Assembly: GCF_019059575.1 (NCBI RefSeq)
Contig: NW_024881562.1
Span: 62,001 to 126,000 of the forward strand
DNA length: 64,000 bases
Direction: 5' to 3'
Source: Amphibalanus amphitrite
Lineage: Eukaryota; Arthropoda; Thecostraca; Balanomorpha; Balanidae
Under the pieces are notes generated by a model. The model saw only the letters and a list, made by a program, of their open reading frames with translations. It was not told the DNA's origin and made no database searches. A program made the position numbers and the translations under genes. This document shows, piece by piece, positions 23,919-34,390 of the stretch (its first letter is position 1; each line of letters opens with the position of its first letter).

Positions 23919-26900
23919 CCATTTATTTCGCACCGATGTTTCACGGTACATATTCAACACATATTCTGTCTGTACAGAGTTTGGCTGTTGTCGGTACAAT
24001 AGAGTTTGGTTGTCTGTATAGAACTGCAAAAGTCGGCTGCCTGTGGCGAGGTCGTGTTTTGGTTCCCACTGTCGGCGTTTCCCGGTAGCTGATGACGTCA
24101 CATAAATGTAGGGCAGCGGCGGCAACAACATGGCTGCTAAAACTAAATAAAGGCTTAGCAAAGACCCGTGTCTATGCGTCGCCAGCTCATTTACTAGCCC
24201 CGTCATGCATTTAAAAGCAGGAAAGTATGACCAGAAGCGCACATATTTGACGATTGATTGTCTGAACCTAAGTGATCACGCCACATACCGCTGCTAGGGT
24301 GTTGATCGATAGCACAGCCATCGACTGTCCGCCCGTCCCGGAAAATAGTCGCTGCATTATTTACTCTGAGCGAACACAACACTGACTCAGGCTGTGCCGG
24401 GCTGTTGGACCGTTGGCTCAACGAACAGGTGAAATAGTTACGACCAAAATGTAGCCAGAACACCGGGCTTTGAGTTGATAATAGCTTGTATCAAAGCGTC
24501 GTGATAAATACATAACTATGCTGCTAATTATTTACATTAAACAAATGACTGCTGTGCTGAATCCATCAACAGCGTTAAAGTTTCAATAATCGTGCTATTC
24601 CTTGCGTGTTGCACTTGTAGATTGCCCCGAAACACTGTCAAAAAAATGCGCTTCATTATTTTTATTGCAATGTAAATGTTAAAACTTATAGCGGTGGAAT
24701 CGTTTTCCAATTCATCGCAAATTTTTACTGCCCTGACACCCGGCCCCTGCCTGTCGCCGTCAGTTTAGCACCCCGCAAAGTTACACTGCTTACAACGCTC
24801 CCCTTGTATTTGTATTTGTATTGTATTTACATTTAAGAGCGATTCACATACAAAGTGCGTGGCGATTACTGCCCTTCTCTGTATCGCCGTCAGTTCTGGG
24901 AGATCTGCGCCGACGAGCACGGCCTCGACCCGAAGGGCTACTACAACGGCTCGTCGGACCTGCAGCTGGAGCGCATCAACGTGTACTTCAACGAGGCCGG
25001 CTCCGACAAGGGCAACGTGCGCTACGTGCCGCGCGCCGTGCTCGTGGACTTGGAGCCGGGAACCATGGACGCCATCAGGGCGGGGCCCATCGGCGAGCTC
25101 TTCAAACCGGACAACTTCGCCTTCGGTGAGACCACAGCGCGGGAGAAACAGGACCGGAGATAATCTGTCCATTACCTTTTTCCTGAATCGGCGTAACTAA
25201 AAAAAAAAAAAAACGGAAAAAGTTGGCTTGTTTTTGTGTATAGCATGCAACATGTCGCACAATGCTCGTCTATCAATACGTTAAACAAGGAAGCCTCAAA
25301 ACCGCTTAGGGGAGAACGATTTTATGCAAACAATGAGTCTCACAATGCGAAAAAGCCGTCTAGGGCTGCGCTCCGGCAGACAATGCCTTATCGGTCGATC
25401 TCGTGACTCGTTCCTTGATGCGGCTCGTCACCGTATGCCGACGACGGACCTCCTCGACACGCTAGTCTTCTGTTCGCGGTGGACGGACCATACACTTCCC
25501 GGCGGCACGTCAGGACGCTGTTAGGGCTGGATGGACCATGGGACACGCGGGGATCGATGGAGACATGTAGCACCGCTGCCCCAGGCGGCTCCGTGCGCCA
25601 TTGACACTGTTAACCACGGGGTTAGCGCTGCGACCACGACCGGTAGTCCAGTATCGATTGGAGACGGTCGACGCGACCGACGCGAGGGCCGTGCGACCGA
25701 CGCAAGGTGTTTTTCAACCGACATGAGGGGTCCTATGGCGAGGTAGCGGTCGCGAGGTCGTGTCAAGACTCTGGATAAATCCGAGGATGGGAAATCCTAG
25801 CTTCCTGATTGTTGTACGAAAGATTGTTGGTCCTTTCGTATCCCCCACACTTTGTTAAAGAAGTTTAACCTGTTCTTTTGCAGGTCAGTCCGGCGCCGGC
25901 AACAACTGGGCCAAGGGCCACTACACAGAGGGCGCCGAGCTGGTGGACCAGGTGCTAGACATTGTCCGTAAGGAGGCTGAGGGCAGCGACTGCCTGCAGG
26001 GCTTCCAGATGACGCACAGCCTGGGCGGCGGCACCGGCTCCGGCATGGGTACCCTCCTTATCTCCAAGGTTCGCGAGGAGTACCCAGACAGGATCCTGGC
26101 CACGTTTTCCGTGATGCCGTCGCCGAAGGTGTCGGACACGGTGGTGGAACCGTACAACGCCACCCTCTCCACCCACCAGCTGGTGGAGAACACTGACGAG
26201 ACGTTCTGCATCGACAACGAGGCGCTCTACGACATCTGCTACCGCCAGCTGAAGCTGCAGACTCCCACCTACGGTGACCTGAATCACCTGATCTGCCTGG
26301 CTATGTCTGGGCTCACCACCTGCCTCCGGTTCCCCGGCCAGCTGAACGCCGATCTCAGGAAGCTGGCCGTCAACATGGTGCCCTTCCCGCGTCTGCACTT
26401 CTTCGTTCCAGGCTTCGTGCCGCTCGTCTCGCGACAAAGCCAGGGCTACAAGGCGCTGACGGTGCCCGAACTCACCCAGGAGATGTTCGACGCCAAGAAC
26501 ATGATGGCCGCCTGCGATCCCCGGCATGGTCGCTACCTCACCGTTGCCGCAATCTACCGTGGTCGCATGTCCATGAAGGAGGTGGACGAACAGATTGTGG
26601 CGGTGCAGAACAAGAACAGCAGCTACTTCGTCGAGTGGATCCCACATAACGTCAAGACAGCCGTGTGTGACATTCCACCGCGAGGTCTGAAAAAGTCAGC
26701 GACTTTTGTCGGGAACACCACGGCCATCCAAGATCTCTTCAAGCGTATCTCTGAGCAGTTCACTGCCATGTTCCGGCGCAAGGCTTTCCTCCACTGGTAC
26801 ACCGGCGAGGGCATGGACGAGATGGAGTTCACCGAGGCCGAGAGTAATCTGAATGACCTGGTGTCCGAGTACGAACAGTACCAGGAGGCCACCGTCGACG

Positions 26901-27055
26901 AAGAGATTGACGAGTACAACGACGGTGAAGACGACGATTACAACGACAACGGGGGCGGTGGTAACGACTACGGTCGTAACGACGATTACGACCGTAACGA
27001 CGACTACGACAGGCGTAGTAACAACGATCGCCGTGAGGAGGATGATTACGAATAG
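23107..27055 (+). CDS. Divergent beta-tubulin, three coding exons, long unusual C-terminal tail
   Basis: Beta-tubulin is the GTP-binding subunit that pairs with alpha-tubulin to build microtubules in the cytoplasm. The coding exons are 23107-23163, 24894-25125 and 25884-27055, joined by GT-AG introns (phase 0 after Lys19, phase 1 within Gly97), giving 486 residues against the usual 445-460. Exon 1 starts [21 protein letters not shown] is the autoregulation tetrapeptide known in beta-tubulins. The tubulin signature GGGTGSG lies at residues 144-150, four later than usual because the segment around residues 57-66 ([14 protein letters not shown]) carries about four extra residues in the H1-S2 loop. 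The core then follows the family to the EYEQYQEAT segment. After it come about 53 residues rich in Asp, Asn, Tyr, Gly and Arg, with tandem NDDYDR-like units, instead of a short Glu-rich tail. No axonemal EGEF motif is present. I infer a diverged, tissue-specific isotype. No frameshift or stop interrupts it. Confidence 0.95.
23545..24050 (+). repeat. Degenerate minisatellite in beta-tubulin intron 1
   Basis: Units of roughly 30 bases built on GAGGTCGGCTGTCTGT, with variants such as GAGGTTGGCTGTCTGT and AGTTTGGTTGTCTGT, recur about a dozen times. The array is split by the (AAT)n tract and continues on its right side. Confidence 0.75.
23822..23918 (+). repeat. (AAT)n microsatellite inside beta-tubulin intron 1
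   Basis: About 32 uninterrupted AAT units. Poly-Asn and poly-Ile frames read here are artefacts. It lies within the degenerate minisatellite that spans 23545-24050. Confidence 0.95.
25126..25883 (+). other. Beta-tubulin intron 2
   Basis: The donor G|gtgagacc splits the Gly codon (Phe-Gly|Gln-Ser) and the acceptor ttcttttgcag|GTCAG restores the frame. The intron is 758 bp and phase 1. It holds an A-homopolymer at 25200-25213 and a few GACGCGACCGACGCGAGG-like degenerate repeats near 25670-25710. No coding signal is visible inside it. Confidence 0.9.
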
Positions 27056-27800
27056 GCAGAGGGTAGCTCCATTGACGGGACGGGCTGGCACCGGTGCTTG
27101 GATGCACCAACACGCTGTGGGGATAGGTTGGTCGTGCAATGTCATTTTCACATGCATTTGTTCTCAGACTTGTACAGTTTTCTTGGTCCGTATTCGTTGC
27201 ACCGCTAGTGATCTGTACTGATGGGCTGAAGTGTCATGATGTGAGCTAGGTGTCAACAAGACATTTGCTTAATTATGTTGACATTATCTTGATATTATCT
27301 TTGTTGAGTCGTTTCACATTCTACAATCACGCATCAGTATTTTTGTGCTTTTTGATCACGTTTGTTAGTGTTATGAGTTGTCGTTATCTGTGATATTACC
27401 GCCTTTTTTGGGATCTACTTTTTAAGTCGAATAGTTGTCCACTTCTCTTTGCTGGGTCTGCAATATCAAATACATAAACCAAACATCCGGCTAGCTCTAT
27501 TTCGCTGTTTAAATGCATGAAAACATCCCGACGGGCTAATTTGTACCATTCAATCTCATGATGCTGTCACGGTATATAACCATTTTGCAACGGAATGTCG
27601 ATGTTAGCTGAAGATAAGTGCTGTTTAACGAATGTCAGAAAAGGTTGAAGTGATTGGTTTCTTGCGTTGTTAACATCTCATTATTATCATACGAACAATT
27701 TTTGTAGGTTGTATGATTTACATAAAACTGTAATCCGTCCAATACCTGTGAGTTATAGCAATCAAATGATGTAACAATAAAACGTGTTTTATTTATTCAT
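27056..27800 (+). other. Beta-tubulin 3' UTR with polyadenylation signal
   Basis: After the TAG stop the DNA turns AT-rich and non-coding. A canonical AATAAA lies at 27777-27782, followed by a GU/U-rich stretch (cgtgttttattt), as expected for a cleavage and polyadenylation site. The implied 3' UTR is about 745 bases. Confidence 0.7.
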
Positions 27801-29397
27801 TTACGATTCTCACCAACCTGGATGTATGCGTCAAAGTGTGTATACTCGTAGTTGCGCAATATTATCAACTATTCTGTGTTCAGCAATAAATGGGCTTACG
27901 TAGCAATTACTGCACTTTCGACATTCGCAGGTCAGATAAAGGCAATGAAGGGTTAACATAAGGTTAGTCACAGACTTTTCTATACAGAGAAAAATAAAAA
28001 TATAAGACAAAGAATGAGTCATAGGTAGACATATACATAAAATATAAATGAATATAGCATAAGGAGATAAATACATAGATACATAGAGGATACATAGAAT
28101 AGAAGGCACATACCAATAAATAGTTACGTAAAACAAAATAAGGTTAAACGCTCTGCATGTGTCTCTTCGCCGCCCTTACACGAAATGTGTTTCGTAAAGT
28201 TTTCATAAGTTCAGAGCTGGTTGCTTCGAAGAAATTCTCGTGTTGTGGATCTCAACCAAATGCGTGACAAACCACGACAAAACGATAATTACGTAATATC
28301 CCTCACTGAACGTCCGATGACGTGATGCATCATTCAAAATTTAAGCCAATGAAGCTTCACAAAAGCTCATTTATCATGAAACTCCGTGTCAACGTCGCAC
28401 CACACATTTTAGGACGCAGACTTAAATGATCAGCCACACCAATGTCAGCAGCATAATTAGTACAGAATTTCCTATAGCACCAACCATCACGCGCACACAC
28501 AGTGGCGCCATGATGTCACCAATGACGTCACACTTTGTGTTGGTCCGGTGGCCAGGAGACGGCCGATGTTTGCGCCATAACCGACTGTACCGTTGACGGC
28601 GCTCAATACCTTGGGTCCGACGAACGGGGCCCACCGCTCCGCGCTATTGTTATTGCAGGCTACCTGTCCCAGTTTCGCAGGGTGTAGGTACCGGCCAAGG
28701 GGTAAGGGCACTTTCAGGGAAGCGGTACAACACAGCGCTGGAATTTCACGAACGAAGGTTTTCGTCATGGTGACGTTATGATTCGCTGAATGTTACGATG
28801 TCTAAAGGTCACACGATGATCGTTGCTCAGGCAGTGCATCGATGGCCTTCGCTTTATGTCCACTTTATATCGGAAATCAATGCTACAGGTTGTAAGACAT
28901 TGATGAAGCTGACGTCGTTTATCTTTCAAGGCGAGGACGGGTAAGCTCTAGATATTTTTTGTGATGTGACTAACGTCTCATGATAATTATACCAATAAGT
29001 ACATAGATTGATAGATAGACGTAAAAATAAGTCACTCTGCTCAATACAACGACAAATAATGAGGATATCGCATAGGAATATTACAGGATCTTATAGGATC
29101 TTAACAGATGGACCAGCAATGCAATGATGTTTTTCTGTACACAGCCAACAGATAGGTAGGTATACTCAATTTATTTTTTAAGCGTTTGCCTAAACTATGG
29201 ACAAGCTGTACAAGCTGCGGAAAAGCCAGCAGAATCTGAAATCTCAGTCAATATTAAACCTATTTTTTGACTGAAGTACTTTGTGAACACTTTAACAAGC
29301 TTTCGACTCGAGTGTCGCTTATGGTTTGCCGTTACGGCTACAGCCTTCAGCGCCCGAGCTAAAGGAGTATGAAAACGTTCCTCCCTGCCTCCAGAAT

Positions 29398-29727
29398 CAA
29401 CACCGTTCCGTGCTTCTATCCTCAGGATACTGAAATCCTTCTCCCAAACGCCGCAACCCCCCTCCGGGCTGGACAGGCAACTTTATCTCATGCGGGCTGC
29501 TCCCTTGGAGCGGCACCGCTGCTCCTGAGGGAGCTGCACCCCGTAGCCGGGTGCAGAGAGTGCTTGGGGGGCTGGTCGGCCTGTCCATTTGGACGGGCTC
29601 AGCCCCGGCGACTCTCTAGGGTGCCTGCCCAGACCAATGTCTCCCCCTAATTCCTATCATCCTTCCGGCTCTGCAATGGTCTTGTCGACCGAAAGGGCCT
29701 AACCCAACAAAACAAACAAACAAAAAA
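29398..29727 (+). mobile_element. Retroposon (SINE or 3'-end LINE fragment) with A-rich tail and target duplication
   Basis: GCCTCCAGAAT occurs directly before the unit (29387-29397) and directly after its A-rich tail (29728-29738), an 11-bp target duplication. The tail is a run of AAAC units ending in six A. The 330-bp body is GC-rich and ends GTCGACCGAAAGGGCCTAACCC before the tail. I see no tRNA boxes and no protein frame, so it may be the 3' end of a non-LTR element or a SINE that borrows such an end. Confidence 0.7.
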
Positions 29728-30239
29728 GCCTCCAGAATTGTTACTTCACCGGCTACAGATAATGCAACATTCATCAGTTGGTGAACATAAAGAACATAAG
29801 GACGAAAATGCATGCGTTGTCGCGAGAGGCGCCGCGCCCAACAGCTGGCATTGTGCTATGCGGCACAGCATCCTTCAGGCGCTTACACCAGAGACATCTA
29901 GCGTCAGAGCTGTGAACTGCCAACGCCAGCCGGCCTTAGCCGACGTTAGTTGGTCGAAGCGAAATGATGCGTCGTTTTAGCAGCATCCGTGTACCGTAGT
30001 CCTAATAGTTACAGAATCTGTGAAAAAGATATGCACGCATTCAGCAATGACACTTATCTTCGAAGTAAAACGACCATAGCCATGTGGGCGTCAGTCGTAA
30101 CCAACCAAATGTTTCGTTGTTCTTCATCACGCATCATCTGACCTGTTGGGCAGCACTTCTGTAAATTTGTTTAAAACTTAAGCCGTTTGAGCTCCGCCAG
30201 CCATTGCACACACTCGCGATGAGCAGTTCCTTAAAATCA

Positions 30240-30245
30240 TTTATT
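30240..30245 (-). terminator. Possible polyadenylation signal for the zinc-finger gene
   Basis: TTTATT on the + strand gives AATAAA on the - strand, about 1.5 kb beyond the stop codon of the zinc-finger gene. It is the clearest such hexamer I saw downstream, but the distance is long and the match could be chance. Confidence 0.25.
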
Positions 30246-31779
30246 AAAATACAAGCGTCCAACGGCGGACATGAAGTCACAAATCGATCACCAGTCCCTA
30301 CAACATGAACAGACAGCATTATCCGACAACGCCCCGCCGCTCTGTGCAGCTCGACCTCTGCCTGTTGAGCGGGCTGCCACGGGACCAGAGAACACTCATC
30401 TCTCTGCCCTCTCGACAACGGCCGGGGCGGGTGAACAACTGAACATGGCAGGCGGACGTATGGAACAGTGGAGCCGGCACGCGTGTGGCGCCGGTCGGGG
30501 CGGGGTGGCGCGCCCGCCAGCGGGCCGCGCTGTCCCTCTGAGGAGCCCTGTCCGGCCACTCACCGCCGGTGCAGTGCTGAGGTAATGGCCCCGGCAGCAG
30601 GGAGGCAGCGGCTCGGCTGCCACACCCGACCTACCAGTAGAACGGCACACACTCGTAACAAGGCTACAGCCATCAACTTTGAGTAGTTCAATAAATTCCA
30701 CATAAGTAATTTGAATGGTTGAATACAACTTTCACCGTTGTAAACCGGAACCGCGAAGTCTCTTTGAAAAGTCTCACATGTCTGGTAAAATACTTTTTAT
30801 GGCACCGACCGAGATGGAGCAAGTTGGTGTCACTCGGTCAAAAATAAGCGCTTCTCTCGACCGCAAGGCGCTGAGACGAGAGGCGAACTTCATAACCCGG
30901 CCAACCAGCTTCGGCTTCGAGCGGTTACCTGCTGAGCCATCGACAAAGAGGCCAACAAGGCCTCGGCGACAGGTCACAGGTCACGAGCGAACGGCAGTAG
31001 CTATCACCGGACGGTCAAATCTGCCTCCTTCGGTGCACTCCCTACCGAAAACAACCAGCTCAACACCGATAACCAAAGGCAGCTTCGCTTCAACAATAAT
31101 GTTTCAAAATCAATACAACCGGACTGAAGGTTTCGAGCACGGATAATTGATATTGACAACGGCAACTGGCGTATTTGGAGCAAAGGTAAAGGTTGATGAA
31201 TCTACGTAACAAGCAAGCACTACATCAGTGTGTAACTCAGAACTTTACGGTTTCAAACCAGGTATCAGGAAAAGTAGGTACGGGAAATGATAAGCTAACT
31301 TAGCACAACAAAATCAGAACGGATGACTTGTAAACGAGGTGGCAAACAATATCGACACAGGGTAACCGAAGCAATGACATGGCCTGAGAACACGTGACAG
31401 ACTGGGTCTGACGGAGCGCCCGCACAGCATGAGATCCGACGACCACCCGCCAATAAGATCTTGCACACAATGTCACTGGGCGGCGACGGGGGCCGTCCTC
31501 CACACGCTTTGTACCCAACCGACGGCACCATTTGTTCGACTCCGCCCAGGACCAGCCTGAGCGCGCACGCCGTCTTGCTTGAGCAAAATAAGACCAACAT
31601 CAACAAACGGTGCAGCCATGGCACCAGCGGCAGCTGCCGGCAGAGCCAGGCTCCGCTCTCAAAACTCCGTAACAGTCAATACTGCCGCCGGGGAGAGCGA
31701 CAGGTGCCTCAGGGAGGGACAGCCTGGTCGCTCCGGGACAGCAGCACCCAGTGAGCACCTCCTCCACCGCGCCGTGCGG

Positions 31780-33522
31780 TTAGCTGTCGTCGACCGGCTC
31801 TCCCGTCTCCATTGGCGCTGGGCTCTGCACGGACAGCGACTGGAGAGCTGCCGACGGCGACGGTGGCGCCTCCTGGACGCTTCCGATCGTCGCTGACAGG
31901 TGGCGCAGGTAGGTAGGCGGCTGCTCCTCCGAGTTAGCTCGCCGCGGCGGAGCTCGAGGCGACGGCGGCGGCGCTGTTTCGTCCACGCTGCCACCGCTCT
32001 CTGATAGCTCATATCGGGATACGTGAGTACGCATGTGACGGGTGATCATGTCACGCCGACAGGCGGCGTACGGACACTGAGGGCACTTGTACGGCTTTTC
32101 GCCGGTGTGAGTTCGCTGATGTGTGGACAGGTGATCAGACCGAGAGAATACCTGGCCACACACACGGCACGTGTACGGCTTGAGGCCCGTGTGCAGTCGC
32201 ATGTGCCGGGTCAACATATCGCTGCGAGCGAACGACCGCTTACACGTCTCACACATGTACGCTTTGGAGGAGGATTCAGCCGGTTTGCTCTTGTGCCTGG
32301 AGGCCATGTGTTTAGCGAGCCGATCGTGCAGAGAGAACATCTGACCGCACACGGGACACACATAGGCCACGTCTGCGCCGGGAGGCATCTGCTCGACTAC
32401 CGGACACACTTCTAGGTTATACCGGAGAGCCACAGAGTCACGAGTGGTCGGTGACGCCACGTCCCCACGTACGATGGGTATTGGCGGGTGCAGGCTGGCC
32501 GGGTGCAGCCCGAGCAGCGGGTGCGCCGCCGGCTCCCAGGACGGGGTGTTCGGCGTCGCAGCCGCACCCGCGCCGGCCGGTTTTCCCGAGCGCAGTGACA
32601 GATCCAGCGGTGAATCCTGCGGTGAAGACTGGTCCGACTCTAGTGAGCCCGACTTGCCGGGGATTCGCAGCGGTCGCGGCGCCGAGCGGCGGCCCTGGCG
32701 CAGCACGGAGCCCCGAGCCGGTGTCGGCGCCGGCGGCTCCAGCCACGAGCTCAGGTCAGAGTCGGAGTGACTGCGCCGACGGTAGAGCTCCGAGAGGTGC
32801 GTCAGGTACTCGAGCGGCAGTGGCGACTGTGACAACGACGCTGGGCTCACTGGGGTAAGTGGTGACAGCGGTGAGCCCGCCGGTAGCCGGCACGCGTCCA
32901 GGCGCACCTCGTCACCGCCGGCCGCGCACTGGGGGCAGCTACACACACTGAGCCGGTGAGCTCCTTTGAGCCGCTCACAGCTCACCACGTGCAGCCGCGC
33001 CGGCGAGCCGCCTGAGCGCGAGTGGGGCTCCAGTTTCACCTCTGTCTCTATACCAGGCTCCTCTTTCACCCGCAGCGGACTGAGGCCGGGCCGCGGCGAG
33101 CCCTGACCGACGAACGGACTGTCCAGCGACGAGTGCGTCGATCGCGACGAGGCCGGCGAGAACACATCTTCCTCCTCCTCCGAGATAGCGCGGCACGCGA
33201 ACCGCTCCCGGTCCAGACTGTCGAACCGGAACACGTCCGACGAGATGGGGCGCGGGCTGCGCGCCGGCGGCATCGCTGCGCCCTCGTCCCCGGGCCGAGC
33301 CTCCGACTCGGCACGGGCGAACATAGGTGGCGCTGCCGGACTGCTTTTGACTGCCACAGGTGGCGTTAGTGTACCCTGCTGGCTCAGTGTAGAGGCCGCG
33401 GGAGGGTGCACATCGTCGCGGCCGGCGCCGAGGGTCAGTTTGTCTAGCAGTGTGTTCAGACGGCGGCGTTTTGAGGGAGCTGGGGGCTGCTGACTGACGA
33501 CGGGCACTGCCAGCTGGGCCAT
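31780..33522 (-). CDS. C2H2 zinc-finger transcription factor with CtBP-binding motif
   Basis: This probable nuclear DNA-binding protein has four C2H2 fingers at about residues 387-410, 422-444, 450-472 and 478-500, counting from the Met at 33522 (580 residues). Fingers 2-4 are joined by TG-x-KPY linkers; finger 1 stands apart. Their helices read RSDMLTRH, RSDHLSTH and CRRDMITRH. PLDLSLR near residue 305 matches the PxDLS motif that recruits the corepressor CtBP, so a repressor role is inferred. The N terminus has a basic SKRRRLNTLLDKLT block. The middle is Ser/Pro-rich and probably disordered. I chose the Met at 33522 because a strong splice acceptor (tgtgtgccctcag on this strand) ends at 33588, making the open frame up to 33723 probably intron. 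Upstream exons were not found. The fingers resemble the insect ichor/CG11966 group from memory, but I am not sure enough to give a symbol. Confidence 0.85.
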   Translation of the reverse strand: MAQLAVPVVSQQPPAPSKRRRLNTLLDKLTLGAGRDDVHPPAASTLSQQGTLTPPVAVKSSPAAPPMFARAESEARPGDEGAAMPPARSPRPISSDVFRFDSLDRERFACRAISEEEEDVFSPASSRSTHSSLDSPFVGQGSPRPGLSPLRVKEEPGIETEVKLEPHSRSGGSPARLHVVSCERLKGAHRLSVCSCPQCAAGGDEVRLDACRLPAGSPLSPLTPVSPASLSQSPLPLEYLTHLSELYRRRSHSDSDLSSWLEPPAPTPARGSVLRQGRRSAPRPLRIPGKSGSLESDQSSPQDSPLDLSLRSGKPAGAGAAATPNTPSWEPAAHPLLGLHPASLHPPIPIVRGDVASPTTRDSVALRYNLEVCPVVEQMPPGADVAYVCPVCGQMFSLHDRLAKHMASRHKSKPAESSSKAYMCETCKRSFARSDMLTRHMRLHTGLKPYTCRVCGQVFSRSDHLSTHQRTHTGEKPYKCPQCPYAACRRDMITRHMRTHVSRYELSESGGSVDETAPPPSPRAPPRRANSEEQPPTYLRHLSATIGSVQEAPPSPSAALQSLSVQSPAPMETGEPVDDS

Positions 33523-33587
33523 AGTGCGGCGGCGCCGGCAGTCACGGGCCGCATGCTGTCCGCGGTCACGCGCTTCAGCTACAGACC
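33523..33587 (-). other. 5' UTR of the zinc-finger gene's coding exon, with splice acceptor
   Basis: On the - strand a pyrimidine-rich tract ending in ccctcag stops at 33588. The 65 bases from 33587 to the Met codon at 33522 would be exonic 5' UTR. The open frame that continues upstream (start at 33723) carries no family-like residues, which fits intron read-through. Confidence 0.5.
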
Positions 33588-33723
33588 CTGAGGGCACACA
33601 GACAGACAGAGCTCGGTCAGAGGTCGGCATTCGGCAGCGAGCGACGGCGGGGTAGTACGAACAATCACAAATCGTGTAATTTATTTGAATCCGCAGTTTT
33701 GCTTTGCGTGTTTTGGAAACCAT

Positions 33724-34295
33724 TTCTTGACCGATGAATACCTGAACACATACCTAGGCAATATACAAAGTATATAAAAACAAGGTAATCCTTCATAACA
33801 AGATGTCAAAAACGGGAAAGGAAACAGACACATTAACAAGCCGCAAAGTGAATGCGTTGTGCACATTGTTAATGGCTATGCAATATGCATTCGATGCTCA
33901 ATATAAAATCCGTTTGTAGTAAGTTGTTTATTATCCCATGTAGGTGCTTCAGATAACGTTGCAAATCATTCATGCCTACTTGTTGAAACAAACGCATTGT
34001 AAACAAGCTGAAAAAGGTACAGATTATTGCGCTGGTCATAATCACTGCCGTTAGAATGAGAGCGATTGGCCTTTTAAGTGACGATCACCTGCAAAGGAAT
34101 ACGGTGCCAAATAAATTTTGGATACATCCATGTCCACGTCCAGCTCTGGCCCCGTTTTTCTGGTTTCAGTTCCGCAGCTCTGACGCATTTCCCTTGTTTC
34201 GGAATATGTCAGGTATCCATGAGTGTTTGAAACACTTTGCGTGAACTACAAAAATACATACACAGCTTTTACGAGGGAACCATAATGAAGATGGG

Positions 34296-34390
<95 letters not shown>

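Larger units (their letters stand above)
23164..24893 (+). other. Beta-tubulin intron 1
   Basis: The donor AAG|gtgagac follows codon 19 and the acceptor cag|TTCTGG precedes codon 20, so the intron is 1,730 bp and phase 0. It holds a degenerate minisatellite built on GAGGTCGGCTGTCTGT-like units, an (AAT)n tract inside it, and several hundred bases of plain AT-rich DNA. A break after codon 19 is a common beta-tubulin intron position in animals. Confidence 0.9.
27801..31779. other. Region between the tubulin gene and the convergent zinc-finger gene
   Basis: The two genes point towards each other. The interval contains AT-rich low-complexity DNA (27990-28140, ATAGATACATAG-like repeats), the retroposon at 29398-29727, and otherwise nothing recognisable. 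Part of 30240-31779 may be the 3' UTR of the zinc-finger gene. A - strand frame at 28487-28768 (93 codons) has no recognisable domain. Confidence 0.5.

Noticed and set aside
23778..24242. Frames with long poly-Asn or poly-Ile stretches
   Set aside because: They are translations of the (AAT)n tract inside a tubulin intron.
24765..25172. 135-codon - strand frame opposite tubulin exon 2, and the 230-codon - strand frame at 25955-26647
   Set aside because: Both are antisense shadows of highly biased tubulin codons.
28487..28768. 93-codon - strand frame with fairly balanced composition
   Set aside because: No recognisable domain, no splice or promoter context; left unassigned.
33523..33723. N-terminal extension of the zinc-finger frame from the Met at 33723
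   Set aside because: A strong splice acceptor lies within it on the - strand and the extension has no conserved features, so I treat it as intron read-through.
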